A DNA stretch of 5,733 bases from Bacteroidetes bacterium UBA955 (GCA_002293105.1 DBCP01000083.1:814-6546), one strand, 5' to 3'; counted from the first letter of the stretch, positions 1 through 5,733 are shown. The notes: a model not told the origin generated them from the sequence alone. Numbers and translations: made by a program.

Positions 1-282
1 GAGTCGTATTTTCCCAACGATGCGGGTTGTTACAACATGCAGGGGAATGTGGCGGAGTGGACATCAACTGGGGTGACGTACCGCGTTGGGGAGTATACCC
101 AGGAGGGTGAAATCATCAAGGGGGGCTCGTGGAATTTACCTGAGGCTGCCTGCACCATTGGGAGTCGTGGAATCATTTTTTACGGTGTTGCGGGTGAGGA
201 GCCGGCGACCTCCTATGTGGGTTTTAGGATGGTGGCGGTGCCGATGAAAAAATTCCGGCCACATATTACACCAGAATTTTAA
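1..282 (+). CDS. Formylglycine-generating-enzyme-like (SUMF1 domain) protein, C-terminal end only
   Basis: The frame is open from base 1 and ends at TAA 280-282, so only the last 93 residues are visible and the start lies outside the window. Hallmarks of the FGE-sulfatase/SUMF1 fold appear in order: PND.G.YNMQGNVAEW at about residues 6-20, KGGSW at 40-44, and GFRMV at 74-78 near the end, followed by a 15-residue tail. True FGE enzymes carry a pair of catalytic cysteines in the stretch before the GFR motif. Here that stretch has only C51 (the other visible Cys is C10), so a catalytic oxidase role looks unlikely. In Bacteroidota the same fold is used by non-catalytic envelope lipoproteins, including GldK/PorK and GldJ of gliding and T9SS. 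The visible part does not allow assignment to one of these. The gene converges on tsaE with a 3-base gap. Family call is firm; function is unknown. Confidence 0.85.
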   Translation, partial: ESYFPNDAGCYNMQGNVAEWTSTGVTYRVGEYTQEGEIIKGGSWNLPEAACTIGSRGIIFYGVAGEEPATSYVGFRMVAVPMKKFRPHITPEF

Positions 283-285
283 CGA

Positions 286-792
286 CTATGCTTGGCTGAG
301 GATTCGCAACCTGTATTCCCGGCTATTTTCTTTGTGTTCGATGTTGATCCACAGCACTTTGGCTTTATAGTTTTCGGCCAAATCGCGCAGAAAAAACTCG
401 CCAATTTCGGGCCATTCCACCAAATGTTTGCTGGGGTATTCGTGAAGGAGTTCTTCGATACCTGCATCGTACAATTCACCGGCATCTTTCACGCGGTACC
501 AATCGTGGTGATAAAGTTTGCCATTGAAATTGGGTAGGGTGTGTTCGTTGACCAGCGAAAAGGTGGGAGAGCTTACGTCTTGCTCGCAGCCCCAAGCCGC
601 GCAAAGGGCTTTGGTGAGGGTGGTTTTACCTGCGCCGAGGTTGCCTTCCAAGGCGATGATTTCCGGCCCATCGGTTCCAAACGGATAATCGCAAACCCAA
701 GCGCTGAGGTCTTTGCCCATGATGGCATCCACTACGCCTTGTAGTTGGGTTTCGGTGGTGTCAATGTAGGCGGTGGTTTTGAAAGATGTCAT
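286..792 (-). CDS. tsaE: tRNA threonylcarbamoyladenosine biosynthesis ATPase TsaE
   Basis: A 168-residue cytoplasmic P-loop ATPase of the TsaE/YjeE family. TsaE works with TsaB and TsaD to make N6-threonylcarbamoyladenosine at position 37 of ANN-decoding tRNAs. Visible motifs are Walker A GNLGAGKTT at residues 50-58, the family signature SPTFSLVNEH at 75-84, the HDWYR motif at 96-100, and VEWPE at 125-129. The chosen start is ATG 792-790, 41 bases after the porX stop. The frame continues upstream to a GTG at 870, but that would overlap the end of porX and adds residues unlike TsaE. The protein is slightly longer than E. coli YjeE (about 153 aa), with a modest N-terminal extension before the P-loop strand. 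No Shine-Dalgarno sequence is seen, as is usual in Bacteroidota. It is probably co-transcribed with porX, since the gap is short and no promoter or terminator is visible. It ends 3 bases from a convergent gene. Confidence 0.93.
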   Translation of the reverse strand: MTSFKTTAYIDTTETQLQGVVDAIMGKDLSAWVCDYPFGTDGPEIIALEGNLGAGKTTLTKALCAAWGCEQDVSSPTFSLVNEHTLPNFNGKLYHHDWYRVKDAGELYDAGIEELLHEYPSKHLVEWPEIGEFFLRDLAENYKAKVLWINIEHKENSREYRLRILSQA

Positions 793-833
793 TGCGTGAG
801 GCCCGTTTGGTCGGTAAATTGGGAGATTTTGGC

Positions 834-2390
834 TTAAGCTTTGGGTGTTAATACGGCGATCGGACAGCACATTTCCTCCAAGCTAATACCACCGTGTTGG
901 AATGTGTTTTTGTAGTAATTCACGTAGTAGTTGTAGTTGTTGGGGTAAGCAAAGAAGTCGTTTTCACCCGCAAAAACGAAGCTCGAGGTGAGGTGTTGCA
1001 GCGGCAAGAAAACGTCGTGCGGTTTTTTCACTTCATACACTTCCTTGGGGTTGTAGGTGATGTTTTTACCTTGTTTGTAGCGAAGGTTTGTGTTCACATT
1101 TTTATCGCCCACGATTTTTATGGGGTCTTTCACGCGAATGCTGCCGTGGTCTGTGGTGACGATCACTTTGCAGGGTTTATCGGCGAGCCATTGCAGGGCT
1201 TCCCAAAGCGGGGAGTGTTTAAACCAAGTGGCCATCACGTTTCGATAGGCTGCTTCGTCTTCGGCCAGTTCCCTTACGATGTGAATATCGGTACGGGCGT
1301 GAGAGAAGGAATCCACGAAGTTGTAAACCACCACATTGAGTTTGTTTTTCATCATGTTGGGCACTTGGTCAACAAGGTTTTTCCCCGCTTCTAAATTGGT
1401 GATTTTTGTGTAGCTGAATTTGATATCGCGACGCAATCGCTGCAACAAGTCTTCCAGAAAGTCTTTTTCGTAGAGGTTTTTCCCGCCTTCGTCTTCGTCG
1501 TTGCTCCATTTATTGGGGAATCGTTTTTCGATATCCAAGGGCAGCAGTCCACTGAAAATACTGTTTCTGCAATATTGGGTGGTGGTGGGCAGAATACTCA
1601 GGTACAGGTCGTCTTGTTCCACGCGATACCTTTCTTGCATCACTTCAGAAATCGCCCGCCACTGATCGAAACGAAGGTTGTCCATCAGAATCATGAACAC
1701 GGGCAAATCGCCATCCAAATGAGGGTTTACCGCCCTTCTGAAGAGGTTGTGGCTCATGGTTGGACCGTCGTCGCCCGTTTGTTTGAGCATTCCGGCATAG
1801 TTGTCTTTGACAAACTTGGAGAAGTTGCGGTTGGCATCCGATTTTTGGGTCTCCAAGATTTCTTTCATGCTGTCTTCTCCGGCGCTATCGAGTTCAATTT
1901 CCCAGTAAACCAATTTGCGGTATACGTCTTTCCACTCAGAGAAGTTGAGTTTGTCGCTCACAGTCATGCCAATTTGCATGAATTCTTTGCGATATCCTAG
2001 CGATGTTTTTTCGCTTACAAGCCTGCGTTCATCGAGGTTTTTCTTTAGGGCGAGGAGGATTTGGTTGGGGTGTACGGGTTTGATGAGGTAATCGGCAATT
2101 TTTGCCCCGATGGCCTCTTCCATGATGTGTTCTTCCTCGTTTTTGGTAATCATGATGATGGGGAGGTTGGGCTTGAGTTGTTTGATTTGCGCCAACGCTT
2201 CCAATCCATTGATTCCAGGCATGTTTTCATCCAAAAATACCAAGTCGAACTCTTGCGATTTCACGGCTGCGATGGCATCTCTGCCGCTACTTACGGTGTG
2301 CATATCGTAGCCCTTGCCCTCCAGGAATAGGATATGGGGTTTGAGCAAGTCAATTTCGTCGTCGGCCCAGAGAATTTTTGGTTTGTTCAT
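834..2390 (-). CDS. porX: T9SS response regulator PorX (receiver + PglZ/alkaline phosphatase fold)
   Basis: A 518-residue protein with the expected PorX length and layout. Residues 1-120 form a CheY-type receiver with acidic pocket D10-D11-E12, phospho-acceptor D54 (FLDENMPG), T82 and K104 (LIKP). A helical linker covers about 125-210. Residues about 215-518 form a PglZ/alkaline phosphatase superfamily domain. Candidate zinc ligands and nucleophile, from motif position, are D237 (LMDNLR), T271 (PTTTQYCRN), D360 and H364 (VDSFSHA), D414-H415 (TTDHGS) and H499 (QHGG). All are present, so the domain looks active. In Porphyromonas and Flavobacterium, PorX is paired with the kinase PorY, controls T9SS transcription with an ECF sigma factor, and has zinc-dependent phosphodiesterase activity on oligonucleotides. 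Start ATG 2390-2388 gives the usual opening (KILWADDEIDLLKPHI). An in-frame upstream extension to 2471 would fill the divergent promoter region and is not PorX-like. No porY is in the window. Leads the porX-tsaE pair. Confidence 0.96.
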   Translation of the reverse strand: MNKPKILWADDEIDLLKPHILFLEGKGYDMHTVSSGRDAIAAVKSQEFDLVFLDENMPGINGLEALAQIKQLKPNLPIIMITKNEEEHIMEEAIGAKIADYLIKPVHPNQILLALKKNLDERRLVSEKTSLGYRKEFMQIGMTVSDKLNFSEWKDVYRKLVYWEIELDSAGEDSMKEILETQKSDANRNFSKFVKDNYAGMLKQTGDDGPTMSHNLFRRAVNPHLDGDLPVFMILMDNLRFDQWRAISEVMQERYRVEQDDLYLSILPTTTQYCRNSIFSGLLPLDIEKRFPNKWSNDEDEGGKNLYEKDFLEDLLQRLRRDIKFSYTKITNLEAGKNLVDQVPNMMKNKLNVVVYNFVDSFSHARTDIHIVRELAEDEAAYRNVMATWFKHSPLWEALQWLADKPCKVIVTTDHGSIRVKDPIKIVGDKNVNTNLRYKQGKNITYNPKEVYEVKKPHDVFLPLQHLTSSFVFAGENDFFAYPNNYNYYVNYYKNTFQHGGISLEEMCCPIAVLTPKA

Positions 2391-2474
2391 GATCTTGGTA
2401 ATACAACGCTTACTTGCCAAAATTCGTGCCACAACGCTGGTTTTTTTGAACGAACTTTGGGGTGATTTCATTGG
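2391..2474. promoter_or_regulatory. Divergent intergenic region between porX and thiamine pyrophosphokinase gene
   Basis: This 84-base spacer lies between divergent start codons and must carry the start signals of both genes unless transcription begins inside a coding region. For the plus-strand gene, GAACTTTG at 2452-2459 differs from the Bacteroidota -7 consensus TAnnTTTG only at the first base and sits 15 bases before the ATG. For porX, the minus strand has GAATTTTG (plus-strand CAAAATTC, 2418-2425), again one mismatch, with a short leader of 27 bases. Neither has a convincing -33 TTTG at the right distance. An 8-base direct repeat ACAACGCT occurs at 2403-2410 and 2431-2438, and a T7 run at 2441-2447. 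The regulatory role is certain from position only; the individual boxes are weak. Confidence 0.5.
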
Positions 2475-3140
2475 ATGAGTTCACATCACATCGTCAGAGA
2501 CAACCAGGAGCCAGCATTGATCATCGCCAATGGGGCAGATTGCAGTGATGCGTTGCTTCAGCAGTTGATGGAGTGGTCGCCCTACGTACTGGCTTTGGAT
2601 GGTGCGGTTCATCGATTGTTGGCGCGCAAGTTGCGTTTTGATGCTTGGCTGGGCGATTTCGATTCCAGTGAGGGATTGGATTTAGAAACGATGGCTTCGA
2701 TGGGTCCTGTGGAAAGGGTACATGCGTTGGATCAAGACAAGACCGACTTGCACAAGGGGATTGAGTTTTTGATTGCAAAGGGACATTCAGCGGCGAATAT
2801 TTTGTGGGCTACGGGTAGAAGAGCAGATCACACGTTCAACAACATGGCTACTTTGTGGCGCTACCACGATCAAATTACTTTGAGCATTTTAGACGACCAC
2901 TCTCGGGTATATCCCCTGTTTAAGCAATTCAAGAAATGGTATCCGGCGGGCACGCAGTTGAGTTTGATTCCCGTGGGTTATGCAGACGGAATCCATTCGA
3001 AAAATTTGCAATATCCCCTAGAAAACCATCGCTTGGAATTGCCCTACAGTACGGGAAGTTCAAACCAGGTATTGGAAGATGGATTTGTGGAAATTACGTA
3101 TGCAGAAGGACATCTGCTGATGATGGAGTGTTTTGATTGA
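2475..3140 (+). CDS. Thiamine pyrophosphokinase
   Basis: A 221-residue cytoplasmic enzyme that transfers pyrophosphate from ATP to thiamine, giving thiamine diphosphate, the cofactor of transketolase and pyruvate dehydrogenase. The N-terminal catalytic domain shows ALDGAVHRLL at about 40-49, the acidic metal-binding motif WLGDFDS at 58-64, DQDKTDLHKGIEF at 86-98, and GRRADHTFNN at 114-123. The C-terminal thiamine-binding domain shows SKNLQYPL at 175-182, GSSNQV at 194-199 and a closing EGHLLM at 211-216. Length fits the family (about 210-240 aa). Start ATG 2475 is the only sensible one: the next Met, at residue 32, would cut into the first strand and helix. No ribosome binding site is visible. 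It is divergent from porX and is followed by the exonuclease III gene, whose ATG lies 19 bases after its stop. The match is to the bacterial and eukaryotic TPK family, not ThiL. Confidence in the family is high. Confidence 0.93.
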   Translation: MSSHHIVRDNQEPALIIANGADCSDALLQQLMEWSPYVLALDGAVHRLLARKLRFDAWLGDFDSSEGLDLETMASMGPVERVHALDQDKTDLHKGIEFLIAKGHSAANILWATGRRADHTFNNMATLWRYHDQITLSILDDHSRVYPLFKQFKKWYPAGTQLSLIPVGYADGIHSKNLQYPLENHRLELPYSTGSSNQVLEDGFVEITYAEGHLLMMECFD

Positions 3141-3145
3141 CGCCC

Positions 3146-3153
3146 TATCTTTG
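3146..3153 (+). promoter_or_regulatory. Candidate Bacteroidota -7 promoter element for exonuclease III gene
   Basis: TATCTTTG matches the Bacteroidota -7 consensus TAnnTTTG exactly. It lies 6 bases before the ATG at 3160, so transcription starting at the usual distance would give an almost leaderless mRNA. It sits in the 19-base gap between the thiamine pyrophosphokinase stop and the next start. I could not find a well-spaced -33 TTTG: the nearest, in TTTTG at 3131-3135, is only 10 bases upstream. Chance occurrence is possible. Confidence 0.45.
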
Positions 3154-3159
3154 TTTTCT

Positions 3160-3924
3160 ATGAAAGTGATTTCCTACAACGTGAACGGCATTCGCAGTGC
3201 GATGAGCAAGGGTTTGGTGGATTATTTGGCTGAGCAAAACGCCGATGTGGTGTGTTTTCAGGAGTTGAAGGCGATGCCAGAGCAGATTGACGAGGAGCCA
3301 TTGCGGGCATTGGGATACGAGTGTTATTGGTTTTCAGCAGAGAAGAAGGGATATAGTGGGGTAGGAATATTGACCAAACAAACGCCCACACACGTTGAGT
3401 ATGGTTGTGGCCATGCGATGTATGATTTTGAAGGACGTGTGATTCGCTGCGATTTCCCTTGGGGTTCAGTGATTAGTGCGTATTTCCCTAGTGGAACTGC
3501 TGGTGACGTAAGGCAGGATGTAAAGATGGATTTTTTATCATACTTCCATGAATATGCCCAAACGATTCGTTCAAAGGTGGGGGAGTTGCTGGTGTGTGGT
3601 GATTATAACATTTGTCACAGGGCCATCGACATTCATGATCCGGTTGGGAATAAGAACAGTACGGGATTTTTGCCTGAGGAAAGGGCGTGGATGGATCAGT
3701 GGTTTGAGTCGGGCTTTACCGATACGCTGAGGTCGTTGAAACCCGAGCCACATCAATACACTTGGTGGAGTTTTCGGGCCAATGCCAGGGCCAACAACAA
3801 GGGCTGGCGCATCGATTATGTGAGTGCAACACCCAAGTTGGCAGAGCAGTTATCTCAGGCCGGCATTGATGATTTTGCCAAACACTCCGATCACTGTCCT
3901 ACCTGGGCTGAGTTTGCTATTTAA
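3160..3924 (+). CDS. xth: Exodeoxyribonuclease III (AP endonuclease, ExoIII family)
   Basis: A 254-residue Mg2+-dependent nuclease of the endonuclease/exonuclease/phosphatase family. ExoIII/APE1 enzymes cut DNA 5' of abasic sites and remove 3' blocks in base excision repair. Visible active-site motifs are SYNVNGIRSA at 5-14 (N7), FQELK at 33-37 (E35 binds metal), the Y108 region AYFPSG, CGDYNICHRAIDIHDP at 146-161 (D148, N150), WRIDY at 216-220 (D219), and KHSDHCP at 241-247 (D244-H245 catalytic pair). All expected residues are present and the length is typical (about 250-270). ATG 3160 gives the family's normal N-terminus (MKVISYNVNG). A TTG start at 3133 would add nine unrelated residues and overlap the upstream stop. 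A promoter-like TATCTTTG directly precedes it, so it may be transcribed separately from the upstream gene. Its TAA (3922-3924) abuts the stop of the convergent OmpA-family gene. Confidence 0.95.
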   Translation: MKVISYNVNGIRSAMSKGLVDYLAEQNADVVCFQELKAMPEQIDEEPLRALGYECYWFSAEKKGYSGVGILTKQTPTHVEYGCGHAMYDFEGRVIRCDFPWGSVISAYFPSGTAGDVRQDVKMDFLSYFHEYAQTIRSKVGELLVCGDYNICHRAIDIHDPVGNKNSTGFLPEERAWMDQWFESGFTDTLRSLKPEPHQYTWWSFRANARANNKGWRIDYVSATPKLAEQLSQAGIDDFAKHSDHCPTWAEFAI

Positions 3925-5733
3925 TTATTTTGGGTCCAAGTAATTGGGAACACCATCATTGTCAGAGTCAAAAAAGCCGTCTATCTCGTCGGTAATTCCA
4001 TCTTTATCAGTATCCATTGAGTTGGACAGTACTGGTTTAATAATAACAGAACAAGGGTTAAATTTGGTAATGACATATTCCGTTCTTCGGTTTATCTCAT
4101 GTTCGGCCTCGGAACATTTGATGTTATTTCCGCATGAATTCAAAAGTCTTGTTTCTCCAAAACCAACGCTTACAATTCGGTTGGGATTAATTCCTAGCGT
4201 TACAACGTAATCCTTGGCTGCTTTTGCACGATTGATCGATAATTTTAAATTATAAGGATCTGATCCTCGAGAATCTGTGTGACTTTGCAGTTCGATGCTA
4301 ATGTTTGGGTATTTATTCAAAAAATTCCCTAGAATATTTAGCTCTGTTTTACTGGCTTCTGTGATGTCGAATTTGTCTAACTCGTATCGTATTGATTTGA
4401 GTTGAAGTTCCTTGCCCAATTCATCACCGAGCTTTCTTTTTTCGGGCGACAAGTTCAATTTCGCTGTGTCGTGATTGATGGAATAGTCCTTTGAAGACGT
4501 GTATTTATAATTACACGGTTCTGATGAAACATGGTATGATCCTATTGAGTCGGCATATGCGAAATCGTTGATGACTACTCGACCATTAGAATCAGTTTGC
4601 ACCATAATTTTATCCAAGGGGTTGGTTTCGTTTTCTATAACAACCCATTGTCCAGCAAGACCTCTCTGCGTAATGGGATCTTTTAGTTCGATTACCACTG
4701 GTATTTTGACTGGTATTGTGGGGATAATGGGTAATGGCTTTTTAGAAATCTTGTAAATATTGTCGTTGTAAGCTAACTTATTTCCGCGATTGGAAGTGAT
4801 CAAAGTGAAGCTATCATAATGCCGCAAATTGAGATCATCATTCTCGGAATTATAAGGTTTGGGTAATACTGTTGTTTGCTTTGAGTACAGGTTGTATGTC
4901 ATTAAATCCAAACCACCATAAACAAATTTTCCGTCTGAACTAAAGGCGATGACACTATCATTTTGAAAAACTGGAAAAGTTTCTCTGAATGCTGTATTAA
5001 CCGCTGGGCCAATATTTTTTAAATCGTCAATGATGATTGTATCTGCTGTGTGAACCCTAATATTTGCAATGTAAATATCAGAATTGCCATAACCGTTAGG
5101 TCGATCAGATGCAAACGCTACTTGTTTTCCATTGGGTGAAAAACTCAAATGTGCAGTATTGTAAAATTGTTGATTGATGGATAGTGAGGTTGGTGTATTC
5201 TTACCAGCTTTGACAATCTTAATTTGCAGAGGATGTAAATCACGCTTCGTCTCTGTGTTTACATCATTGGTTGTAAGGTATATATTTCCAAATTGATCCA
5301 CTGCATTAAATTCACAATGGGTTTGATTGGAAGTTGAGTATACGGTTTCTCCTACGGAAAACGAGGAGTCGTTGAATGATATAGGAACAATTTCAAAATT
5401 GGGTTGTCCGGACCATTTGGACAATTCGCCTGTATTCTTGTTGCCTATTTTCGTCAAGTAGCCGATTTTACCCTTTGTGAGTTGTAAATCGTATTCTCCT
5501 AGGGATGAATTTCCAAACAACTCCCGAATGGTCAGGGTAGTATCTGTCGCCCACCGCTCTCCATGTATTAAATTGAAAGTTGGAAAGTTGATGGGTAATA
5601 TTTGCTTGATTGAATCGGCATCAGCAGGGAGCCCGTTTTGTTGTAAGGTTTGTATCAAAAGAATGTAGTCCTCGTATTTTAACGATTGATTAAATTCTTT
5701 GAATAAATATTGAGTTGATGCTAAACACTTTGC
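3925..5733 (-). CDS. PorE-like OmpA-family envelope protein (PD40 propeller, CRD-like, OmpA, TSP3-type tail), N-terminus missing
   Basis: The frame is open to the window edge, so this is a 5'-truncated gene with 602 visible residues. A TTG at 5658 is simply an internal Leu codon. The first ~45 residues are helical and could be the end of a TPR-like region. PD40/propeller blades follow, with LSFSPNGKQVAFASDRPNG at about 196-214, a second at 249-278 (FAFSSDGK-like), and a third ending in TSNRGN near 313-318. A carboxypeptidase-regulatory-like beta domain covers about 345-425 (QTDSNGRVVI). The OmpA domain spans about 440-558, with the peptidoglycan-binding motif HTDSRG at 485-490 (D487) and R502 in LSINRAKA; both key residues are present. 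Two calcium-type Asp repeats end the protein. The expected location is the outer membrane/periplasm, holding peptidoglycan. The order resembles PorE of T9SS, but paralogues with this order are common, so the function is unassigned. The gene is AT-richer than its neighbours. Confidence 0.88.
   Translation of the reverse strand, partial: AKCLASTQYLFKEFNQSLKYEDYILLIQTLQQNGLPADADSIKQILPINFPTFNLIHGERWATDTTLTIRELFGNSSLGEYDLQLTKGKIGYLTKIGNKNTGELSKWSGQPNFEIVPISFNDSSFSVGETVYSTSNQTHCEFNAVDQFGNIYLTTNDVNTETKRDLHPLQIKIVKAGKNTPTSLSINQQFYNTAHLSFSPNGKQVAFASDRPNGYGNSDIYIANIRVHTADTIIIDDLKNIGPAVNTAFRETFPVFQNDSVIAFSSDGKFVYGGLDLMTYNLYSKQTTVLPKPYNSENDDLNLRHYDSFTLITSNRGNKLAYNDNIYKISKKPLPIIPTIPVKIPVVIELKDPITQRGLAGQWVVIENETNPLDKIMVQTDSNGRVVINDFAYADSIGSYHVSSEPCNYKYTSSKDYSINHDTAKLNLSPEKRKLGDELGKELQLKSIRYELDKFDITEASKTELNILGNFLNKYPNISIELQSHTDSRGSDPYNLKLSINRAKAAKDYVVTLGINPNRIVSVGFGETRLLNSCGNNIKCSEAEHEINRRTEYVITKFNPCSVIIKPVLSNSMDTDKDGITDEIDGFFDSDNDGVPNYLDPK
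3928..4014 (-). repeat. Two thrombospondin type 3-like Asp-rich repeats at the C-terminus of the OmpA-family protein
   Basis: The last 29 codons encode two 12-residue units, DTDKDGITDEID and DSDNDGVPNYLD, separated by three residues and followed by PK and the stop. The DxDxDG spacing is the calcium-binding pattern of thrombospondin type 3 repeats. In OprF-type proteins such repeats usually form a linker before the OmpA domain; here they follow it. Confidence 0.75.

Noticed and set aside
1..282. Naming the first gene gldK, porK or gldJ
   Set aside because: Only 93 C-terminal residues are visible, and they show general SUMF1 motifs shared by many paralogues.
793..870. N-terminal extension of tsaE to a GTG at 870
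   Set aside because: It overlaps the end of porX by 37 bases and has no TsaE-like residues. ATG 792 gives a normal family length.
894..1394. 166-codon plus-strand open frame opposite porX, and others at 1575-2000 and 2061-2330
   Set aside because: These are antisense to a firm coding gene. Their Val/Phe/His-rich composition is what the reverse complement of PorX codons gives, and no domain is recognisable.
834..2390. PglZ-domain phage-defence gene (BREX type)
   Set aside because: The PglZ-like domain is fused to an N-terminal CheY receiver at PorX length, and no BREX genes (brxL, pglX, brxC) are nearby.
2391..2471. 27-residue N-terminal extension of the porX frame
   Set aside because: It would start 3 bases from the divergent ATG, leave no promoter space, and adds basic residues unlike the conserved PorX opening, which begins exactly at the ATG at 2390.
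2521..2778. Minus-strand open frames opposite the thiamine pyrophosphokinase (2521-2778) and exonuclease III (3158-3391, 3571-3756) genes
   Set aside because: They are Pro/His/Arg-rich shadows of confidently identified genes, with no start signals or family motifs.
3133..3159. TTG start for exonuclease III at 3133
   Set aside because: It adds nine unrelated residues and overlaps the upstream stop. ATG 3160 yields the conserved family N-terminus.
3925..5733. Naming the OmpA-family gene porE
   Set aside because: The architecture fits, but many Bacteroidota paralogues have the same order, and the N-terminal TPR region is outside the window.

Overview
The window looks like a piece of a Bacteroidota chromosome. 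The strongest evidence is an intact PorX, the receiver plus PglZ/alkaline-phosphatase-fold response regulator that controls type IX secretion (T9SS) and is characteristic of this phylum. Supporting signs are an OmpA-family protein with PD40 propeller blades and a carboxypeptidase-regulatory-like domain, starts without Shine-Dalgarno sequences, and a TAnnTTTG-type promoter element just before one gene. Sampled rows of positions 1-3924 are mostly near 50% GC, higher than typical Flavobacteriaceae. The genus cannot be read from this sequence.

Layout. Positions 1-282 (+) hold the 3' end of a formylglycine-generating-enzyme-like (SUMF1 domain) gene. Three bases later, convergent to it, lies the minus-strand pair porX (835-2390 plus stop) then tsaE (286-792). 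TsaE is the ATPase of tRNA t6A synthesis, and it sits 41 bases downstream of porX in an apparent operon. An 84-base divergent spacer (2391-2474) separates porX from a plus-strand pair: thiamine pyrophosphokinase (2475-3140) and exonuclease III (3160-3924). The exonuclease gene probably has its own near-leaderless promoter. Its stop codon directly abuts the stop of a convergent minus-strand gene (3925-5733) for a large cell-envelope OmpA-family protein whose N-terminus lies outside the window. No stretch over about 100 bases is without a gene, and I see no RNA genes, insertion sequences, CRISPR arrays or attachment sites.

How the genes relate. tsaE, the thiamine pyrophosphokinase gene and the exonuclease III gene are housekeeping genes for tRNA modification, cofactor activation and DNA repair. 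porX is a phylum-specific regulator of protein secretion and gliding. The OmpA-family protein has the propeller, CRD-like and OmpA order known from the T9SS protein PorE, but this architecture is common among Bacteroidota paralogues. The FGE-like fold is likewise shared with the T9SS proteins GldK/PorK and GldJ. The neighbourhood therefore invites a T9SS reading, but only PorX is a firm T9SS call. I found no clearly new multi-gene system. The points most worth a second look are the OmpA protein with calcium-binding-type repeats after its OmpA domain, the composition drop at 3925, the zero-gap convergent junction, and the porX-tsaE linkage.
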